Assembly: GCA_003024785.1 (NCBI GenBank)
Contig: PUQB01000061.1
Coordinates: 463,501-527,500, forward strand
Reading direction: 5' to 3'
DNA: 64,000 bases
DNA from: Selaginella tamariscina
Lineage: Eukaryota > Streptophyta > Lycopodiopsida > Selaginellales > Selaginellaceae
Positions 34,640 to 51,700 of the stretch are shown here, in pieces. A model generated the notes under the pieces. It did no database searches. It saw only the letters and a list, made by a program, of their open reading frames with translations, and was not told the DNA's origin. Both the position numbers and the translations under genes were made by a program. Each line of letters begins with the position of its first letter. The first letter of the stretch is position 1.

Positions 34640-36340
34640 TCTGTAAAATGATTGTTAGCTAGCCTTATAATTACCAATATATATTATTTACTTTGTTAAT
34701 GTGTGACCCATGTTTGAACTAAAAGCTTCATTAGTCTTTGAGAATTTATTTTATGTACAAATATACATAAAATATACAAAAATGTCTTTTGTTACACTCA
34801 TTTACAACTATTTATTACTTTAATAACTCATTAACAATTCATCTTCGCTGTTACTTTCTGGTATCAAGTAAGTGTGCAAGAATTTAATAATAAATACCTT
34901 CTTTGTACATGCTTGCATAGCTAAGCTTCTCCACCAAATCTTCTAGCACCTTGGATTTTCTGACACCCACCAATCTATCACGAACATTTAAAACAGTTTT
35001 CTGCAGGTAGTGATGTTACTTTATAAAGTCACAAACATCTGTAAGGCTTGTCATGATTCGTAGTGTCCTTCTTTATCAAGTTCAACTTGGTTAAAGGACT
35101 GGCATAAGAGAAGGCGTTATGGTGATGTTCTTCTTTCTCGCGCTGACATGCAATAGATTCTTGCCCAGATCTTCCAATTGGTTTACCCATTGGACAAACA
35201 TATCATCGTTTGTCACCTGCAAATATTTGTTGACCTTCTCATATGCTAGAGCCGAGGTCCAACCCAGTTTATGGCAGTGTATTTCTAATCACTTCTTAAA
35301 GTGTCTGATCGTTTTTAGCTCCATTGCCTTGAGATGAAAAGGAGAGGTGGGGCTGCTGTTGTTAAACTATAATTTGCCATCAGCCACCAAATTAGCTAAC
35401 ACATCCATCTCCTCCATTATAGTTCTGTTCAGAGGCTTCAACCATGTGAGCTTGAAGTCATTGTATACATCCTTTGTAGGTTGGACAGACTTAGCCTTGG
35501 GCGTTTTACTAAGGTTTTTTGCAGACTTCTCCGAGGGCTTCACTTGTTTGCTTTTTCTTTATTCATTTTGCGAACGATGTCATGATTCCCACCCATTTGC
35601 AAAGACCTTGTCCTTGGGGCAAGAAATCAGCATCATATGAAAGATGTTTTCTTCATGCCTATTGTAATTTCTTCAGCTCTCTACAAATGGAATAATTAAA
35701 AAATTAATATACTGGCGAGATAAATCCCGCTAAGAATTTTTTTTACCCACTTTATTTTCTCCTTGCAGTAGCTCTTTGTAGCCGCCCAAGAGTTATCCAC
35801 ATGGATCACTTGTGTTTGAACTTCTCCCATATTTTGCTGTTGTACTAGTTGGTGTCTGCAGCATCCCGCTCTACATATAACTTATAGTACTACTCGGTTA
35901 TGAGATTCGGCATAGCTAAAAAAGCTGATCTTTTGTCAGCTTCTCACGGGTGTGCTCAAAAAGTTTCATTGTCATCATTTTTACACTCCGTCTGGATCTT
36001 TGCGATTTTTTTGGTGTTATTCCACACTATCTCAGTCCTTTTCTTTTTTTCATAATATAGGCACAAAACGACATTATGTGGAACGGTGTACGAAATTGTC
36101 GTCCTTCATCTTCTCTATGAGATCAACTACACGTTCCTGGTTCAGTGGCCTATAATTGAAGTTAGGGTTAACACTGCAATTCTTAACCCTACACTCGTAA
36201 ATCCTGTCATTCAACATCATTTCCTTGTGGCTTATTACAACATGGGAGACAGAACGACATAAGACTTTCTTTTATGATCAGAATCAAGATATGTGAGCCC
36301 CGACTACAACTGTTCTAGTGTTCTTAACACATTCTTCCAA
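34640..36340 (-). pseudogene. ParB/methyltransferase-like gene, internally deleted copy
   Basis: Collinear with 7205-9800 of the large element on the same strand, but lacking its 7430-8150 (methyltransferase C-terminus). Many stops and slips. The intronic palindrome copy is kept at 35714-35731. Ends near 36340, where palindrome and microsatellite DNA starts. Confidence 0.7.
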
Positions 36341-36364
36341 CCTTTGAAAATTCCTAGGCAAATT

Positions 36365-37112
36365 AAACATGATAGTATACATACACACATATATATGTAT
36401 ACACACACACACATATATATGTATATGTATATGCAGGAGTGTGTGTGTATGCGAGAGATAGATAAATATATTATATTATACAGATAAACATATATATATT
36501 TGTATATATATATACAAGAGTGTGGCAGGATTAATCCAGCCACCCTTTTAGGAGGGGTGGCCGGATTAATCCTGGCACCTTTCTAGGAGGCTTAGAAGGT
36601 GGCGAGATTAATCCCACTACACTCTTATATATACATATATAAATATATATGTGTGTTTATTTATATAATATAATATATTTATCTATCTCTTGCACATACA
36701 CACTCTTGTATATACATATACATATATGTGTATGTGTGTGTATGTATACTATCTGTATAATTTAATTTATTTATGTATCTCTCGCACAGACACACACACA
36801 CACACACATGTATATACATATATATGTGTGTGTGTGTGTGTCTGTATAATATAATTTATTTATTTATTTCTTACACACACACACAAACTATATGTGTATG
36901 TACATGTGTATTTGTATATATATATATAATTACTTTATCTCTCTCTTGAATGTATATGTATGTGTGTATTTGTATATATATAATTTCTTTATATATCTCT
37001 CTCTCACACACACAATTGTATGTATATATTATGTTTATATGTATTTTATAAGTTTTTTATATTTCTCTATTTATCACGCTTGAAGTGGTGGTGGGATTAA
37101 TCCCACCACCCC
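36365..37112. repeat. Microsatellites and degenerate palindromes of the related element
   Basis: TA/CA/TG runs with the GCGAGAGATAGATAAA word. Three decayed palindromes lie at about 36526-36620 (for example GGCCGGATTAATCCTGGC) and one clean variant, GGTGGTGGGATTAATCCC, closes with ACCACC near 37086-37110. This shows that palindromes plus microsatellites are an ancestral part of the element. Confidence 0.8.
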
Positions 37113-37727
37113 AATGATGCTGATTTCAGATGTATTGATACAATTATTCACTTGGTTGTTAGGAATATGCCAAATAATTTTAAACTTTCAAATGACTGGC
37201 CAGGCATTTGTTTTCACTCCAATGGGCTTGAACCACCATTCAATACACCGATAAAAACAATGTATGTTATCCAAACATTACATGTCAAGCTACACAGAGC
37301 ATTGTCAAATTGATCAGAGGTCCTTACAATGATGCATGGGTTTTTAACTACTGTGCTAGGGATCCGTCTTGAAGTGTTACCTTTGGGATACATGTGTGTG
37401 TGCCGTTGAAAAGGATAAGACCATAGTCGAGGACTTGAACAGGTTCTCAACTGACTATCCATACATGAATATTTGAGAAAGTTCCCTCCCGAGAAGTGCA
37501 ATAGCTCTGAGGAGGAATATGGTTCAATGTCAGAGTCTGAGAAGGATCTTGAACAAGATATTAGACCAGAAATTATCTCAGGGAATAAAGAACATTCACT
37601 TACTCCATTGACCATGGAAACATTAACAGAAGAAATGGGAGATGTTGAACGATCTTCCAAGCGGCTAAAACCTTCTTTGCCTCACTCAGAAGGTAACAAC
37701 GAAGAAGAATTATTAATGAATTGTTAG
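37113..37727 (+). pseudogene. Methyltransferase-like C-terminal region, plus-strand copy
   Basis: The last frame (37473-37727) reads MRKFPPEKCNSSEEEYGSMS and LPHSEGNNEEELLMN, matching the Ser/Glu-rich tail of the large element's ParB-like protein. The upstream part is recognisable but out of frame. It faces away from the minus-strand copy at 34640-36340. Confidence 0.7.
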
Positions 37728-37920
37728 AGTGACGAATAGTTGTAAATGAGTGTAACATAAGGCATTTTTGTATATTTCGTTTATATTTGTACAGAAAATA
37801 AATTCTCAAAGATTAAAGAAGCTTTTAATTCAAACATGGGTCACACATTAACAAGGTAAATAATATACCTTGGTAATTACTAACTATCATTTTACAGATG
37901 TAATAAAAACAGTTGAGAAC

Positions 37921-39160
37921 ATGGATTTTCAAAAGTGTCATGAGGTAAGAGAGAGGTGTGGCAAAACTTTCTTGTGCCACATGTCAGAATGATAGAGTTC
38001 ATACAGGAAATGGATAATAATGTAGCTCAAAACATCGTTACTATGGGGATCACTTCAGTTTTTGCATCACCATTTCTATTATCTTCAGTTCTTAAATCAC
38101 TTTTTTCAATGCGTATAATATTTGAATCTTGTAAGGATGATGTACAAGTAAATAATAAAAGGATCAGCAACAATATAGCATCAAAAGATAAATGTGAAAG
38201 GGACCAAATAAGTGAGTTGCAAAGCATTCAAGAGGCAACGTTGCCCCTTGTTACCCATGGTCATATTGTGTTGTTGAATGTCAATGGTGTTTTGCTTCAT
38301 TGACAAAGGCCTGAAACAAAGAAAAAGAAAACAGGGTGATTTCATTTGTTGTCATGGTAAATTTCAACATGATATCATTTTTCGTTCGGGGTTGGACCCT
38401 TTCTTTTAAAAGCTTAAAGAGATGGGTGCACTTATGAGGATTTAGTCATGCATGCAGTTTCACAATTTAACACTGCTGTTGAATTTGCTTAATAAACATT
38501 GTAGTGTTGTAAAAGAAGTGATTCGTAAAGATTGGATTTTTGACCAGCGAATATGTTATAAATCTTTCGAATTCTACAATGTAAGAAAGGAAAGTAAGCC
38601 ATACTTATTCAAGAATGAAATATTAATTGGGCTTCATTGGGAGATCAATCAGTTAAGGATAATGAAGAATCCACATATCTTAATGGTAAACGACTCTCCT
38701 CAAAAGGTTATGCTCAACCAAAACATTACTTATATTCATCCAATCACTTTCGACCCATATTCTGATATTAATACCATGGATGAGCTAGTCAACTACTTGG
38801 ATATGTGCCTTAAAAAGAAGAATTTTGAAAACTTTATGAGTAATATCTATCATATAAAACATACCATGACGCTTTTATTTCTCATGATTTTGAATTTTAT
38901 AAATTAAAGAAGAACAATTGAACGCTCTACAATATTATTATTAAGGAACATCATATTTTAGATAAGCTTTTATACATTTCTTTTCTTATCACATTTTATG
39001 TATTAACAAGGATGGCAACTCTTAACTTCATTCATGAGAGTGTTAAGTGGTAAAGATATTGACTAAAATGATTTGATTAATCTGAAAAGCAATGACTTAA
39101 ACAAAATGAGGAGATTTCTCTATATAGTTAAGACAAAAGTAATTAGAAAAAGATTAACAG
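37921..39160 (+). pseudogene. FCP1-like HAD gene, degenerate copy
   Basis: It starts ATGGATTTTCAAAAG with the same short intron as the large element's gene. It then reads HGHIVLLNVNGVLLH (motif I aspartate now Asn) and stops. It resumes at 38452 with LTLLLNLLNKHCSVV, WIFDQRICYKSFEF and LMVNDSPQKVMLNQ. The motif I substitutions and several stops mean it is inactive. Confidence 0.75.
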
Positions 39161-39438
39161 ATTGATAAGGAAATGATTTAATTTGTAATTATGTTTGAAA
39201 GTATTTTTTAATTATTGTAAAATATTTTTACAATGAAGAATAATACAAATATTTTAAGATATTTTAGGAATATTCCTTATTAAATAAGGTTAATGAAGGA
39301 TTAATTTGTTAATTAATTAATATTTAAGGCTTAATTATATATTAATTAAATAATTAATTAATAATTAAAACTTAAAAATTAACAATTTATTTTATATCTC
39401 ATTTTCATGTATCATGCCCATTTTAGTTACAACGTGCA

Positions 39439-39793
39439 TCTTTGTTAATGAATGAGCTTCATAATTGACTTTCAAGTATTACGTTTGACATTTATAACCC
39501 ACACCCATTTATGAAGTAGGTGTATTTTAAAGAAGACTCATTTAAGACTCAGCTGAAGTCTTAACTACGTCCAGGTTATTTATTAATAATTTAATTACTT
39601 AAAAGACTTTATTTCAAAAGTCATCCACAGTCTAGAGCAAGATTTATATTCGTGGTAAAGTCTTACATATACTGTATATATAACTTTCTTAAAGAATGAA
39701 ACCGCACTAGTATGCTTTTTTTGTCAAGATATTATATTATACATAACACACACACACACACACACACGCTCTACATGGGGAGAGAAACATGAA
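39439..39793. other. Intergenic, no gene seen
   Basis: AT-rich spacer between the transposon and the GLUTAMINE DUMPER-like gene. An AC run lies at about 39748-39768. Confidence 0.5.
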
Positions 39794-40174
39794 CTAAATC
39801 TTAGATATTGATGCTATGTGTGTGGGCAGGTTATGACCAGCCATGATAACCACAATCTTGTCGAGTTCCTGTGTATAGAGTTTGGAACACTTCTCCTTGG
39901 TTAAATCACAAGAGACACTGGTAATGTTCTGATTCTGAGAGAGTACCTGTGAGGAACCAGATAGGATCCTGAGGGAGTAATACCTCTTCAAACGTGGCCA
40001 CGCTACTATGGTTAACGCGATGGTGATAAGTACACCCATTGTTACCAGGCCGGCGAGCATGTACGGAAGCGGAGACTGCTGGAGTGGACACGGGTTGTTG
40101 TTGGTGGAACTCATATTGGTGTTCTGTGTGTTCGTCCTTGTGCAACTAGTAGCTGAATCTTCAGACATGCTCAA
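39794..40174 (-). CDS. GLUTAMINE DUMPER-like membrane protein
   Basis: A single-exon ORF of 126 residues. The N-terminus is Ser/Thr/Asn-rich. Then PLPYMLAGLVTMGVLITIAL (about residues 36-55) begins one membrane segment that ends in TIVAWPRLKRYY. The C-terminal half contains LDKIVVIMAGHNLPTHIA, which includes the VIMAG signature of plant GLUTAMINE DUMPER proteins. Size, single helix and motif order all match that family, whose members affect amino-acid export at the plasma membrane. The first ATG of the frame is used. An AT-rich TATA-like site lies about 70 bases upstream. No frame defects. Confidence 0.8.
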   Translation of the reverse strand: MSMSEDSATSCTRTNTQNTNMSSTNNNPCPLQQSPLPYMLAGLVTMGVLITIALTIVAWPRLKRYYSLRILSGSSQVLSQNQNITSVSCDLTKEKCSKLYTQELDKIVVIMAGHNLPTHIASISKI

Positions 40175-41123
40175 ACATTAGTAAGTACATTAACTATGAA
40201 CTTATGCAACAATTAGTGGGAGAACTTGAGTACATACATGCTATAAATATGGGGTGCGGAGATTACTTGAATGAGTGGAAAGTGGTACGATGTACATGAC
40301 CACAAGCGAAGGTAGAATAAAGTTAGTGCGTGGGATGAACATGAAAAGGATACCATTAAAAATGTTTATTGGTAATTCTATATTCATAGTAGTGGACTTG
40401 GATATTGCATGTTGATTTTGACGTGATTTAACTCATAAGTATATTAAGATTGTGAAAAGATTTCATGTCGACTACACATATTTACTTGAAACACACACCT
40501 GCGTGTGTGTTTTATGTATCAATATCTTAACACACACACATATTTTGTGTGTGTATATTGTACAACATAAAGAAAAAGTATGCACCCTCTTACCTTTAGA
40601 GGAACATACATATCCTCCACGGGTGTTATGTAGCTAATTTTTTTCCACCTTCTTGACAAGTCACAAACGTAAACTGAGTACAAAACATAAAGTTTGTATA
40701 ATGAATATTAATTTATTCCATACTTCATGGTTTTCATTACAAAATGAATTTAAAAGGTTCATATTGTGCTTGATTTTAAATGCGTCTAAATCAAAAGAAA
40801 CTTTCTGATAAGTTTTTCTTTAAGTATTGATGTAAGTAAACCGTATTATTTACACATAACATGTGTGCATCAACAATATGTGTGAGAGAGAGAATTATTC
40901 ATATATTATCATTCTCTGTGTGAAATTTTATAAAGGGAAAACTCGTTGAATGGCGTTATGTATCCTTAACTTTTATGTTGAGAACAGTATCCTTCTGTTA
41001 CCTGTGTAAGAAAAGCATATTGGATAAAGTTGTTTGGAAAAACGTATATAAATTGAATATTATTCACCTCTTAATATGTAGAAAGAAAAGTGCTCTATTT
41101 CGAACGCCGTCTTTTGTAGGTAA
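40175..41123. other. Intergenic region, no gene seen
   Basis: Promoter side of the dumper-like gene and 3' side of the PRD3-like gene. It contains short AC/TG runs (about 40488-40560) and AT-rich DNA. Frames at 40452-40637 and 40975-41184 show no conserved features. Confidence 0.5.
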
Positions 41124-43096
41124 TCATCCTCCGTGCTTTTGCAGCTTCTCCCGCATTTTCCTCATCTCTTTGCCAGTGCACTGAGTCCCAAATACGTCCT
41201 CAAAACTCACCGTGTGTGATTCTTCGGATGAACCTGTGGACCCACCAAACTCTGTCTAGAATGGATTTAGCATAACCTGGGGTGCGTGCGTGCGTGCGTG
41301 CGTGTGTTATGTACATATATGCATTGATTGGATCAATGGACGTATCTCTAGAATAAATTCTTAACGCCAATATGTTCACACACACACACACACCACACAT
41401 GCACACACAGATAAAGAGAGTAGTGACCCAATATTAGTGTTCCTTTACAAGCCGTTCTGGGTTCTTGTATATTTCATATGTTAAGTATACTACATGTAGC
41501 GTGCGGGCGTGTGTTAGTGTCCGTGAACATATATACATGTATATACACATAATATACACACACAAGAGACGCACCTTTGGAGACCGTTTCATCATCCGAT
41601 TCGACCTGCATGATCTCTGGCCGCCGAGGAGCGGCTGGGGGCGTCTTCAACGCTCTTGTCACCTTCCTATTCAGATCGGTCATCTCTGCAAGTACTTTAG
41701 GCAAACCCTTCAATGCCTACAGAAAAAAACAAGCTGAATACATGTTTCGATGTTTATGTGAATGTGTATGCATCTAAGTGAGAACTAGGTATTACTTATT
41801 TACATAAAACAACGCCCTTCACACGCTCAGACGCAAAGAAATAAAAGTAGTTTGTCATACAGGATAAGAATAAGATGGAACAGACAATAATTATGAACAC
41901 GAAATGCTGCATATACATGTTCTATAAATGCACATATACATAATATGTGTTTGTATATTTTATGCACGTGTATAAGAACTGATGAAAAAACACAACAAAC
42001 AGGCTTCGTATAATATACAAAATAAAAATACCTCTTGTTGAGAAGACAACTGACGCTGGAGAGGCGCAAGGTGTTCTGAAAAGGAATGAGGCAGTTCTTT
42101 GATCTGACTTGCCAGATCTTTCCCCACGTTAGCGAGGTCATGTGAGACGCCGGAGATGAGAGTTTCTAGAGCAGCAAGTCGCTGCTCCACATTCTTCTCA
42201 GAGGTGGACCGGCGGTTCTCCAGAGAAGCAAGGCGCTGCTCCACCGCTGCATTGTTCTCGGACCGACGATTCTCCAGAGAAGCGAGGCGCTGCTCTATCG
42301 GTGCATTGTTCTCGGATCGACGATTCTCGAGAGAAACGAGCCTGTTCTCCAGATTGTTGTCGACGGATAATCGGCGGCTTTCCAAGGTGGCAAGGCGCTG
42401 CTCCAAACTGTTGTTGTCCGTCGAAGAACGGCCGGTGCAGATAAGCGGCAAAGGAGGGTAATCCGATGTCTGTGATTGAGAGAAGTTCTGCGAGAATGAT
42501 TGCTGGCTCTGCGAGGAAGAGAATCGCGTGCGCGAGAACTCGAGGCGCCTGTCGCGCGGTACCGGCTCCGGGGGCAAGCCGCTCCCATACCTGGAAAGAA
42601 ACGTCCGAAAGAAGCAGGTTTTCAAAATCGGAAAAAATGTGAAATACCTGCTCTGGCTGTCGATTCCGAGTGATCCTCCAAGCCTTTACAGAAAGAACAC
42701 GGAATCACAGAATTGAACAGGGATTCGAGAAAAAAAAATGCGTTTTTGAATAGACCTCAAAATGCACAGAAATATGAGAAAACGTAAATAATAGAAATGC
42801 AAATTACCTGTTCTGGCTGCCGATTCCGAGCGATCCTCCAAGCCTTCACAGAAAGAACAGAGCCGCAAACAGAGAATCGAGGATTATTGAATAGAACTCA
42901 CGGAAATGTGACATTTTTTAGGGGATTTTGAGAGTACACACAGAAGCGCGGATTATGGAGAGAGAATGCGTTCTTGATCACGAAGTAGGAAATGCAGGAA
43001 ATACCTGTTCTGGCTGTCAATCCCGAGAGATCCAGCTGATCCGCAAATCGAAGAGAGCTCCGCCGGGCTCGGCCTGTTAATCCGCAGCCTCTTCAT
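41124..43096 (-). CDS. PRD3: PAIR1/PRD3-like meiotic recombination protein
   Basis: Exons (minus): 43096-43005, 42843-42808, 42683-42648, 42590-42032, 41716-41575, 41251-41124. All have GT-AG borders and phases agree, giving about 331 residues ending KLQKHGG. Exon 4 holds SQSQQSFSQNFSQSQTSDYP, the Gln/Ser block found in PAIR1 (rice) and PRD3 (Arabidopsis). A coiled-coil region built of about 18-residue repeats (SLENRRSENNA, EQRLA) follows. Near the end comes VESDDETVSKEF, like the IIIESDDD block of PAIR1. PRD3 is needed for meiotic double-strand break formation. The match is by motifs and layout only, so the assignment is probable, not certain. Exons 2 and 3 are tandem 36-base copies of the end of exon 1. 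The frame is intact. It is divergent to the kinesin gene. Confidence 0.65.
42648..43042 (-). repeat. Tandem cassette-exon duplication in the PRD3-like gene
   Basis: The end of exon 1 (GSLGIDSQN) is repeated as two separate 36-base exons, GGSLGIGSQN and GGSLGIDSQS, each in phase 2-2. Each is preceded by an intron with a similar TGTTCTTTCTGTGAAG-type acceptor. Each exon can be included or skipped without changing frame. Confidence 0.75.
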
Positions 43097-43626
43097 CCTT
43101 GGCGCTACGGCTTTTGCTTCGACAGCATTCAAATGTTAAGCCCTAGAACATCCAAAAGGTCGCTTAAGGGCAAATAAGGGCATAATCAAGACGTTTTGAA
43201 GGGCAACGTTCAAATAGGCCGACGTGGACTGACGGTGGGCCCTAATTTCAACGTCTCCCTGAAGATTCAAAACTCTTCTCTGTTCTTGGAATTAGGGTTC
43301 ATCCGCAGCGTGCCGCATTTCATCTCGCCCGACCAGGTAAGGCTCAATAACAGAAATATTTACATTAGTCAGCTAAAATCGACTTAATCTTCTGAAAATC
43401 CATCGTTTTAGTGTGCAGATTGAGGCGCGAGGCACTATTGTTGTTGTTATCGATTTCAGACTAGAGGAGGCAAGAATCGAGCTAAGAAGCCAGGTAAGAT
43501 TCAAGACATAGGGAAATCTTTACAGAAATGAGCTCAAATCTCTTACTTTAGTATTCTTGGGATCGATTTCTGGAGAACATTGAGGCGCTAGATCACAAAC
43601 GTTCTTCTTGCGATTCGATTTCGGAC
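43097..43626. promoter_or_regulatory. Shared promoter region of the PRD3-like and kinesin-10 genes
   Basis: 530 bases lie between the two divergent ATGs. Donor-like sites CGACCAGGTAAGG (about 43334) and AGCCAGGTAAG (about 43494), each preceded by short exon-like DNA, suggest alternative 5' untranslated exons of the kinesin. No TATA box is evident to me. Confidence 0.5.
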
Positions 43627-47543
<3,917 letters not shown>

Positions 47544-47593
47544 TAATAAATAGTAGTCTACTGTTTGAATCTTCTATTCACAGAGTAGAAGTG

Positions 47594-48726
47594 TTAAAAG
47601 ATTTTATTATATATACAAATAAATATAATTAAATACATATTAATCCTCTGTACACACGCTAGTACAAGTTGGCTAGTAGTCTCAAACAGCGTGGGAAAGG
47701 CCACAAATCCCGCAAACGCCGGTAAAACAATCCCTAAACAAGTATGAAACATAAGCATCCTTAATGACGGTCTCAAAAAGTGCTTAGAGTTGCGATTAAG
47801 CAAATAGAAGACCACTGCTGTGAAGAAGTTTGAAAATGCATGGAGAATGCATAACAATCCCCACCATCCCCACTTACCCACTTGAAACCGTCCCCACCCA
47901 ACATGTCTACGCTCAGTTTACCTGAACACATATATTATATATATTACAATATAGAAAGAAATATACGATAAGTAATTAGTGGCATAATATATAGACATGG
48001 TAGATTACGCGCGCACGTGTGTGTGTGCGTGAGAGAGAGAGATTTGATGATGCTTGTGTGTCTAATTAAATATCTAATAGTACATATATGTGTATAATAC
48101 AGATAGATTATGTTGTTTATTACCTGCAAAGCCCACAACAGAGCCACACACGAGGAATACTGTAGTTGGCATTGCCTGGCTTGGGGAAGAAAGTAGTCTT
48201 CTGAACACGAACATGATGAGTAACACTGAAAGTACGATGCCAAATGATATGCCAGCAGTTGCTTTTAGCATACATAGCATGGATCGCAGTAGGTCTTCCG
48301 CAAATCCATATATCCAGCTCATGTATTGCAGTGAAAAACCTCGGTTTCTCCTGTATTAATGGTGTATATTACACACACATCAATCTTATGGGTGATTAAA
48401 ACGAGTTAACTCGGAGGAGAGTTTGCACAGACACACACACAAGCGTATATTATTATTCTACAGAAAACATATACTAACAGCTGTGATCGACAATATATGC
48501 TATGATTAAGTTTAAGTTTTGAATTACTATGGTTAACGATGTTACTGTACCTTGTACTCCAGCTTGCATATCTTTTGCAAGTCTGAAAACCAAAGAGGTA
48601 TATGCTTCCAAGTACAATATCCCATACAACCGAGCATGATGATTAGACCCGCCACAAAATCGTCAGCACACCTATATCTTCAGAATATAAGAACAGATGG
48701 AGAGAGATATATTACACTACATACAC

Positions 48727-48759
<33 letters not shown>

Positions 48760-51700
48760 CCTTCCGCGGAGCTCGGAACATCCAGCAGCTAGAGCTTGGT
48801 CCTGTGCTTCCCATTTCTTAAAATCAAACCTCGACTTGTTTAGCTCCATCTTTTGCTTCAATAATGAGTTATTATCTGCTGCTAATGAAAGCTCCACTTT
48901 CTTCATTTCGCGTTTTTCCAGCTGAAACATTAATAATCATACTATTAAAGTTTATATTACACACACAGAGGCTATATATGTATTATTCAAAACAATACAG
49001 CAAAGAAGGTCATCATATAATTATAAATTAGGATTACACACATAGTTCACACACAAATATTAAGCGTTCATAGTGTATACAGCATATGTGAAAACTAACC
49101 TTGTGCATAAGTCCGAGGTACTTAATGAAATTAAGCGTGTTTTGAGCTTCGACCGATCTTTCATAAGTGTGTAAAGCCACCTCGGATAAATTTCCTCCGC
49201 TCGACTTTCGGGATATTCCAAATGGACTCGGCAATCGTTCTTGTACGGAACTCGTCACAGTTAACTGCTGGAATCTTTGTACTAATTCCTCTGTAATATC
49301 TATGTTGTCCCTACATATTTGAACCATGAATATATTTCGACACGCACGCGCGCGCGCGGACACATACACCGTATATGAAATATGGAACATATATATGTTA
49401 CATTAGGTAAAAATATATAGACACATACCACTGGAGATGCGCAAAAATGTATACTGCCACAGCAGGTATCTAAACACATATACAGAAAATAGATACAACA
49501 AACGCTCGTCCAGGTTTGTTAAATACTAGATAGCATATGCACCCATATTAACTTCTAAACCTCGATTACGCACACACGCACGCATGAAACATAAATCACA
49601 CAAACCATCACTTCATAAGCATAGGCAAGAGGAACTATATATGTATCATGCATATGTATAATACAGTATATAATACACACACATACACACATTTGTATAT
49701 AATACCTCGGACTTCCATTTACTTCTTCAGACTTCAGCTCAGATGTACTTGGCATAATTTCTGAAGTTTCATCGCGAACTTCATCATGCTTATCTTCGTC
49801 ACGAACTTCTTCATACTTATCTTCGTCACGAACTTCTTTATGCTTATCTTCATCATGAACTTCTTCATGCTTATCTACTTCCTGTGTTCTTCGAACTTCG
49901 ACAACTTTAGTTGTTTTAGGGACTGTCGAGGGTCGAAAATTGTTCTCCCTTAAACTGTCGTATGTAGTCTGCATTATAGCACACGTCATATGTGTGCGAA
50001 AGCGTATGTATAACTCACCTGAAACGTAGTTGTGAAAGGCCTTTCAATATTTTGATGAATTTTTTGCCGTGTAGAGCTCACACGCGACATCACCCTGTAT
50101 GATGATTCAAATGAATTTGTAACACGTTCTCTAAACGCTTGTGTCTCATGTCCTAGAGCCTGCTAAACAATGTCATTAACAGTTGCGTAAATATATTATT
50201 ATGCTGCTTAATTACGCTCGTAGGATATAGGTAACCATAAAGCCATTTCACTAAATATAAACTTATACAAACTTACAGGAGAAAGTGCTTCATCCAGTGC
50301 AGAGCCCAGCAGATCTTCGAGCTCCTTTGATGTATATTGATGATGAGAGTTGTCTTTGTACAGCAGCTACAAGAAATACACGTTTGCGTTTGTGTATAAC
50401 GGATCGAAACAGCATATGTACATGCACATTTTTATAAAAACACAATTTGCAATTCAGCATTTTATATACACATAATAGATCTTTCTGCGCAGAGTCAATT
50501 TAATAGATTAAACCATGAAGTAATTACCTCGAAGAAAACTGTAGCCAAAGCAAAACCGAGCGGTTCAGAAATTTCTAAAGCCCTCCCATGTAAATCGTCT
50601 GAAACTTTATAAGAGACTTCTGCAATTAAGAGGCAGGCGATATATTATATAGGGTATAATAACACACACACACACACACAATTACTTGATCTGATGGTCG
50701 ATTGCGATAGTTTTTTCCGAAGCCATACATACAATGGCAATGCGACAAAACACGCCAGAAAAAACCAAATAGCGAACCGTATCTTTGCTTTACCTCTGGT
50801 AAAGTATCAGATAGTTAGTTCATATATATGTACATATGTAAACACGTATGTACATATGCACGTATAAATGAAATTGATACTCACAGATCCTCATCATAAG
50901 GAATATCCATGGTAGTAATTGCAGCAAGTTCTCCAGACACTATTTGTTATCATATCTCAACTCCTGTAAAAACGACAAATCATGCTAACACATAGAATCA
51001 AAATGCGGGAAAAAACGAATGCTCACAGGTTTCTCCGATGCTATCTGATTTTCAGATCCAGGCGTATCTCCCTGGAAACATTTTGCAAATAAAACAAATA
51101 CATTCGTATATACACAAGGTGCGTGTATATGAGATGTATAATAATATACTAACTGATGTTAACCTGCCATGATACACCAAAGAAAGCTTGAGCAGACGAG
51201 ATTTAGCTCACAACTATTTCCTGTGTGAACAGTGGCATAGGCTTATGGGTCACCGACATGGATTCCCATTAACATGTGCACAAGTCTCGAGTTGACACGT
51301 TGTATATTTAAACATCTCTGTATATAATACATAAGTGTACTTCCATACATGCATCTCCTGTCTATACATATCCATGTGTGTGTGACGAAAACCATGTCCA
51401 AATGCATTACTCTAGCATATGAAAGCATAAAGGAACGAAACTTACCATGACAATAATGTCTTGTGCAGGAACATCTTGAGGGCGACTCTGAATAACACAC
51501 ATACACATCACATGTTTATATATGAATCATCTAGTAAACATATATGCATACTTACATTGTCGATACTGCCGTGCACTGCATTATCATCCTGAACACCCTT
51601 GTTATACTGTATATATACCTATATGTAAGAGTCTATTCACTTACATTTTTGAGAGCGCGATTAACATCCTGGGCGGCTAAATGTGCCAGTCTTTCGGCCT

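Larger units (their letters stand above)
33689..39438. mobile_element. Rearranged 5.75-kb relative of the 15-kb TIR element
   Basis: Both ends match the 15-kb element: TGCATGTTGTAACTAAAG at 33689 and, inverted, TTTAGTTACAACGTGCA ending at 39438. TGCA is again at both edges. From left to right: right-end subterminal DNA, a transposase scrap (minus), a ParB/methyltransferase scrap (minus), palindromes and microsatellites, a methyltransferase tail (plus), the FCP1-like gene (plus), and left-end subterminal DNA. The gap between the two genes of the big element (its 7205-7425) appears twice in opposite orientation (34640-34860 and 37700-37920). The copy therefore carries an inverted duplication. 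All genes are broken. Confidence 0.8.

Noticed and set aside
42156..42461. Plus-strand ORF rich in RRFSREARRCS units
   Set aside because: It is the antisense shadow of the repeat-bearing PRD3-like exon.
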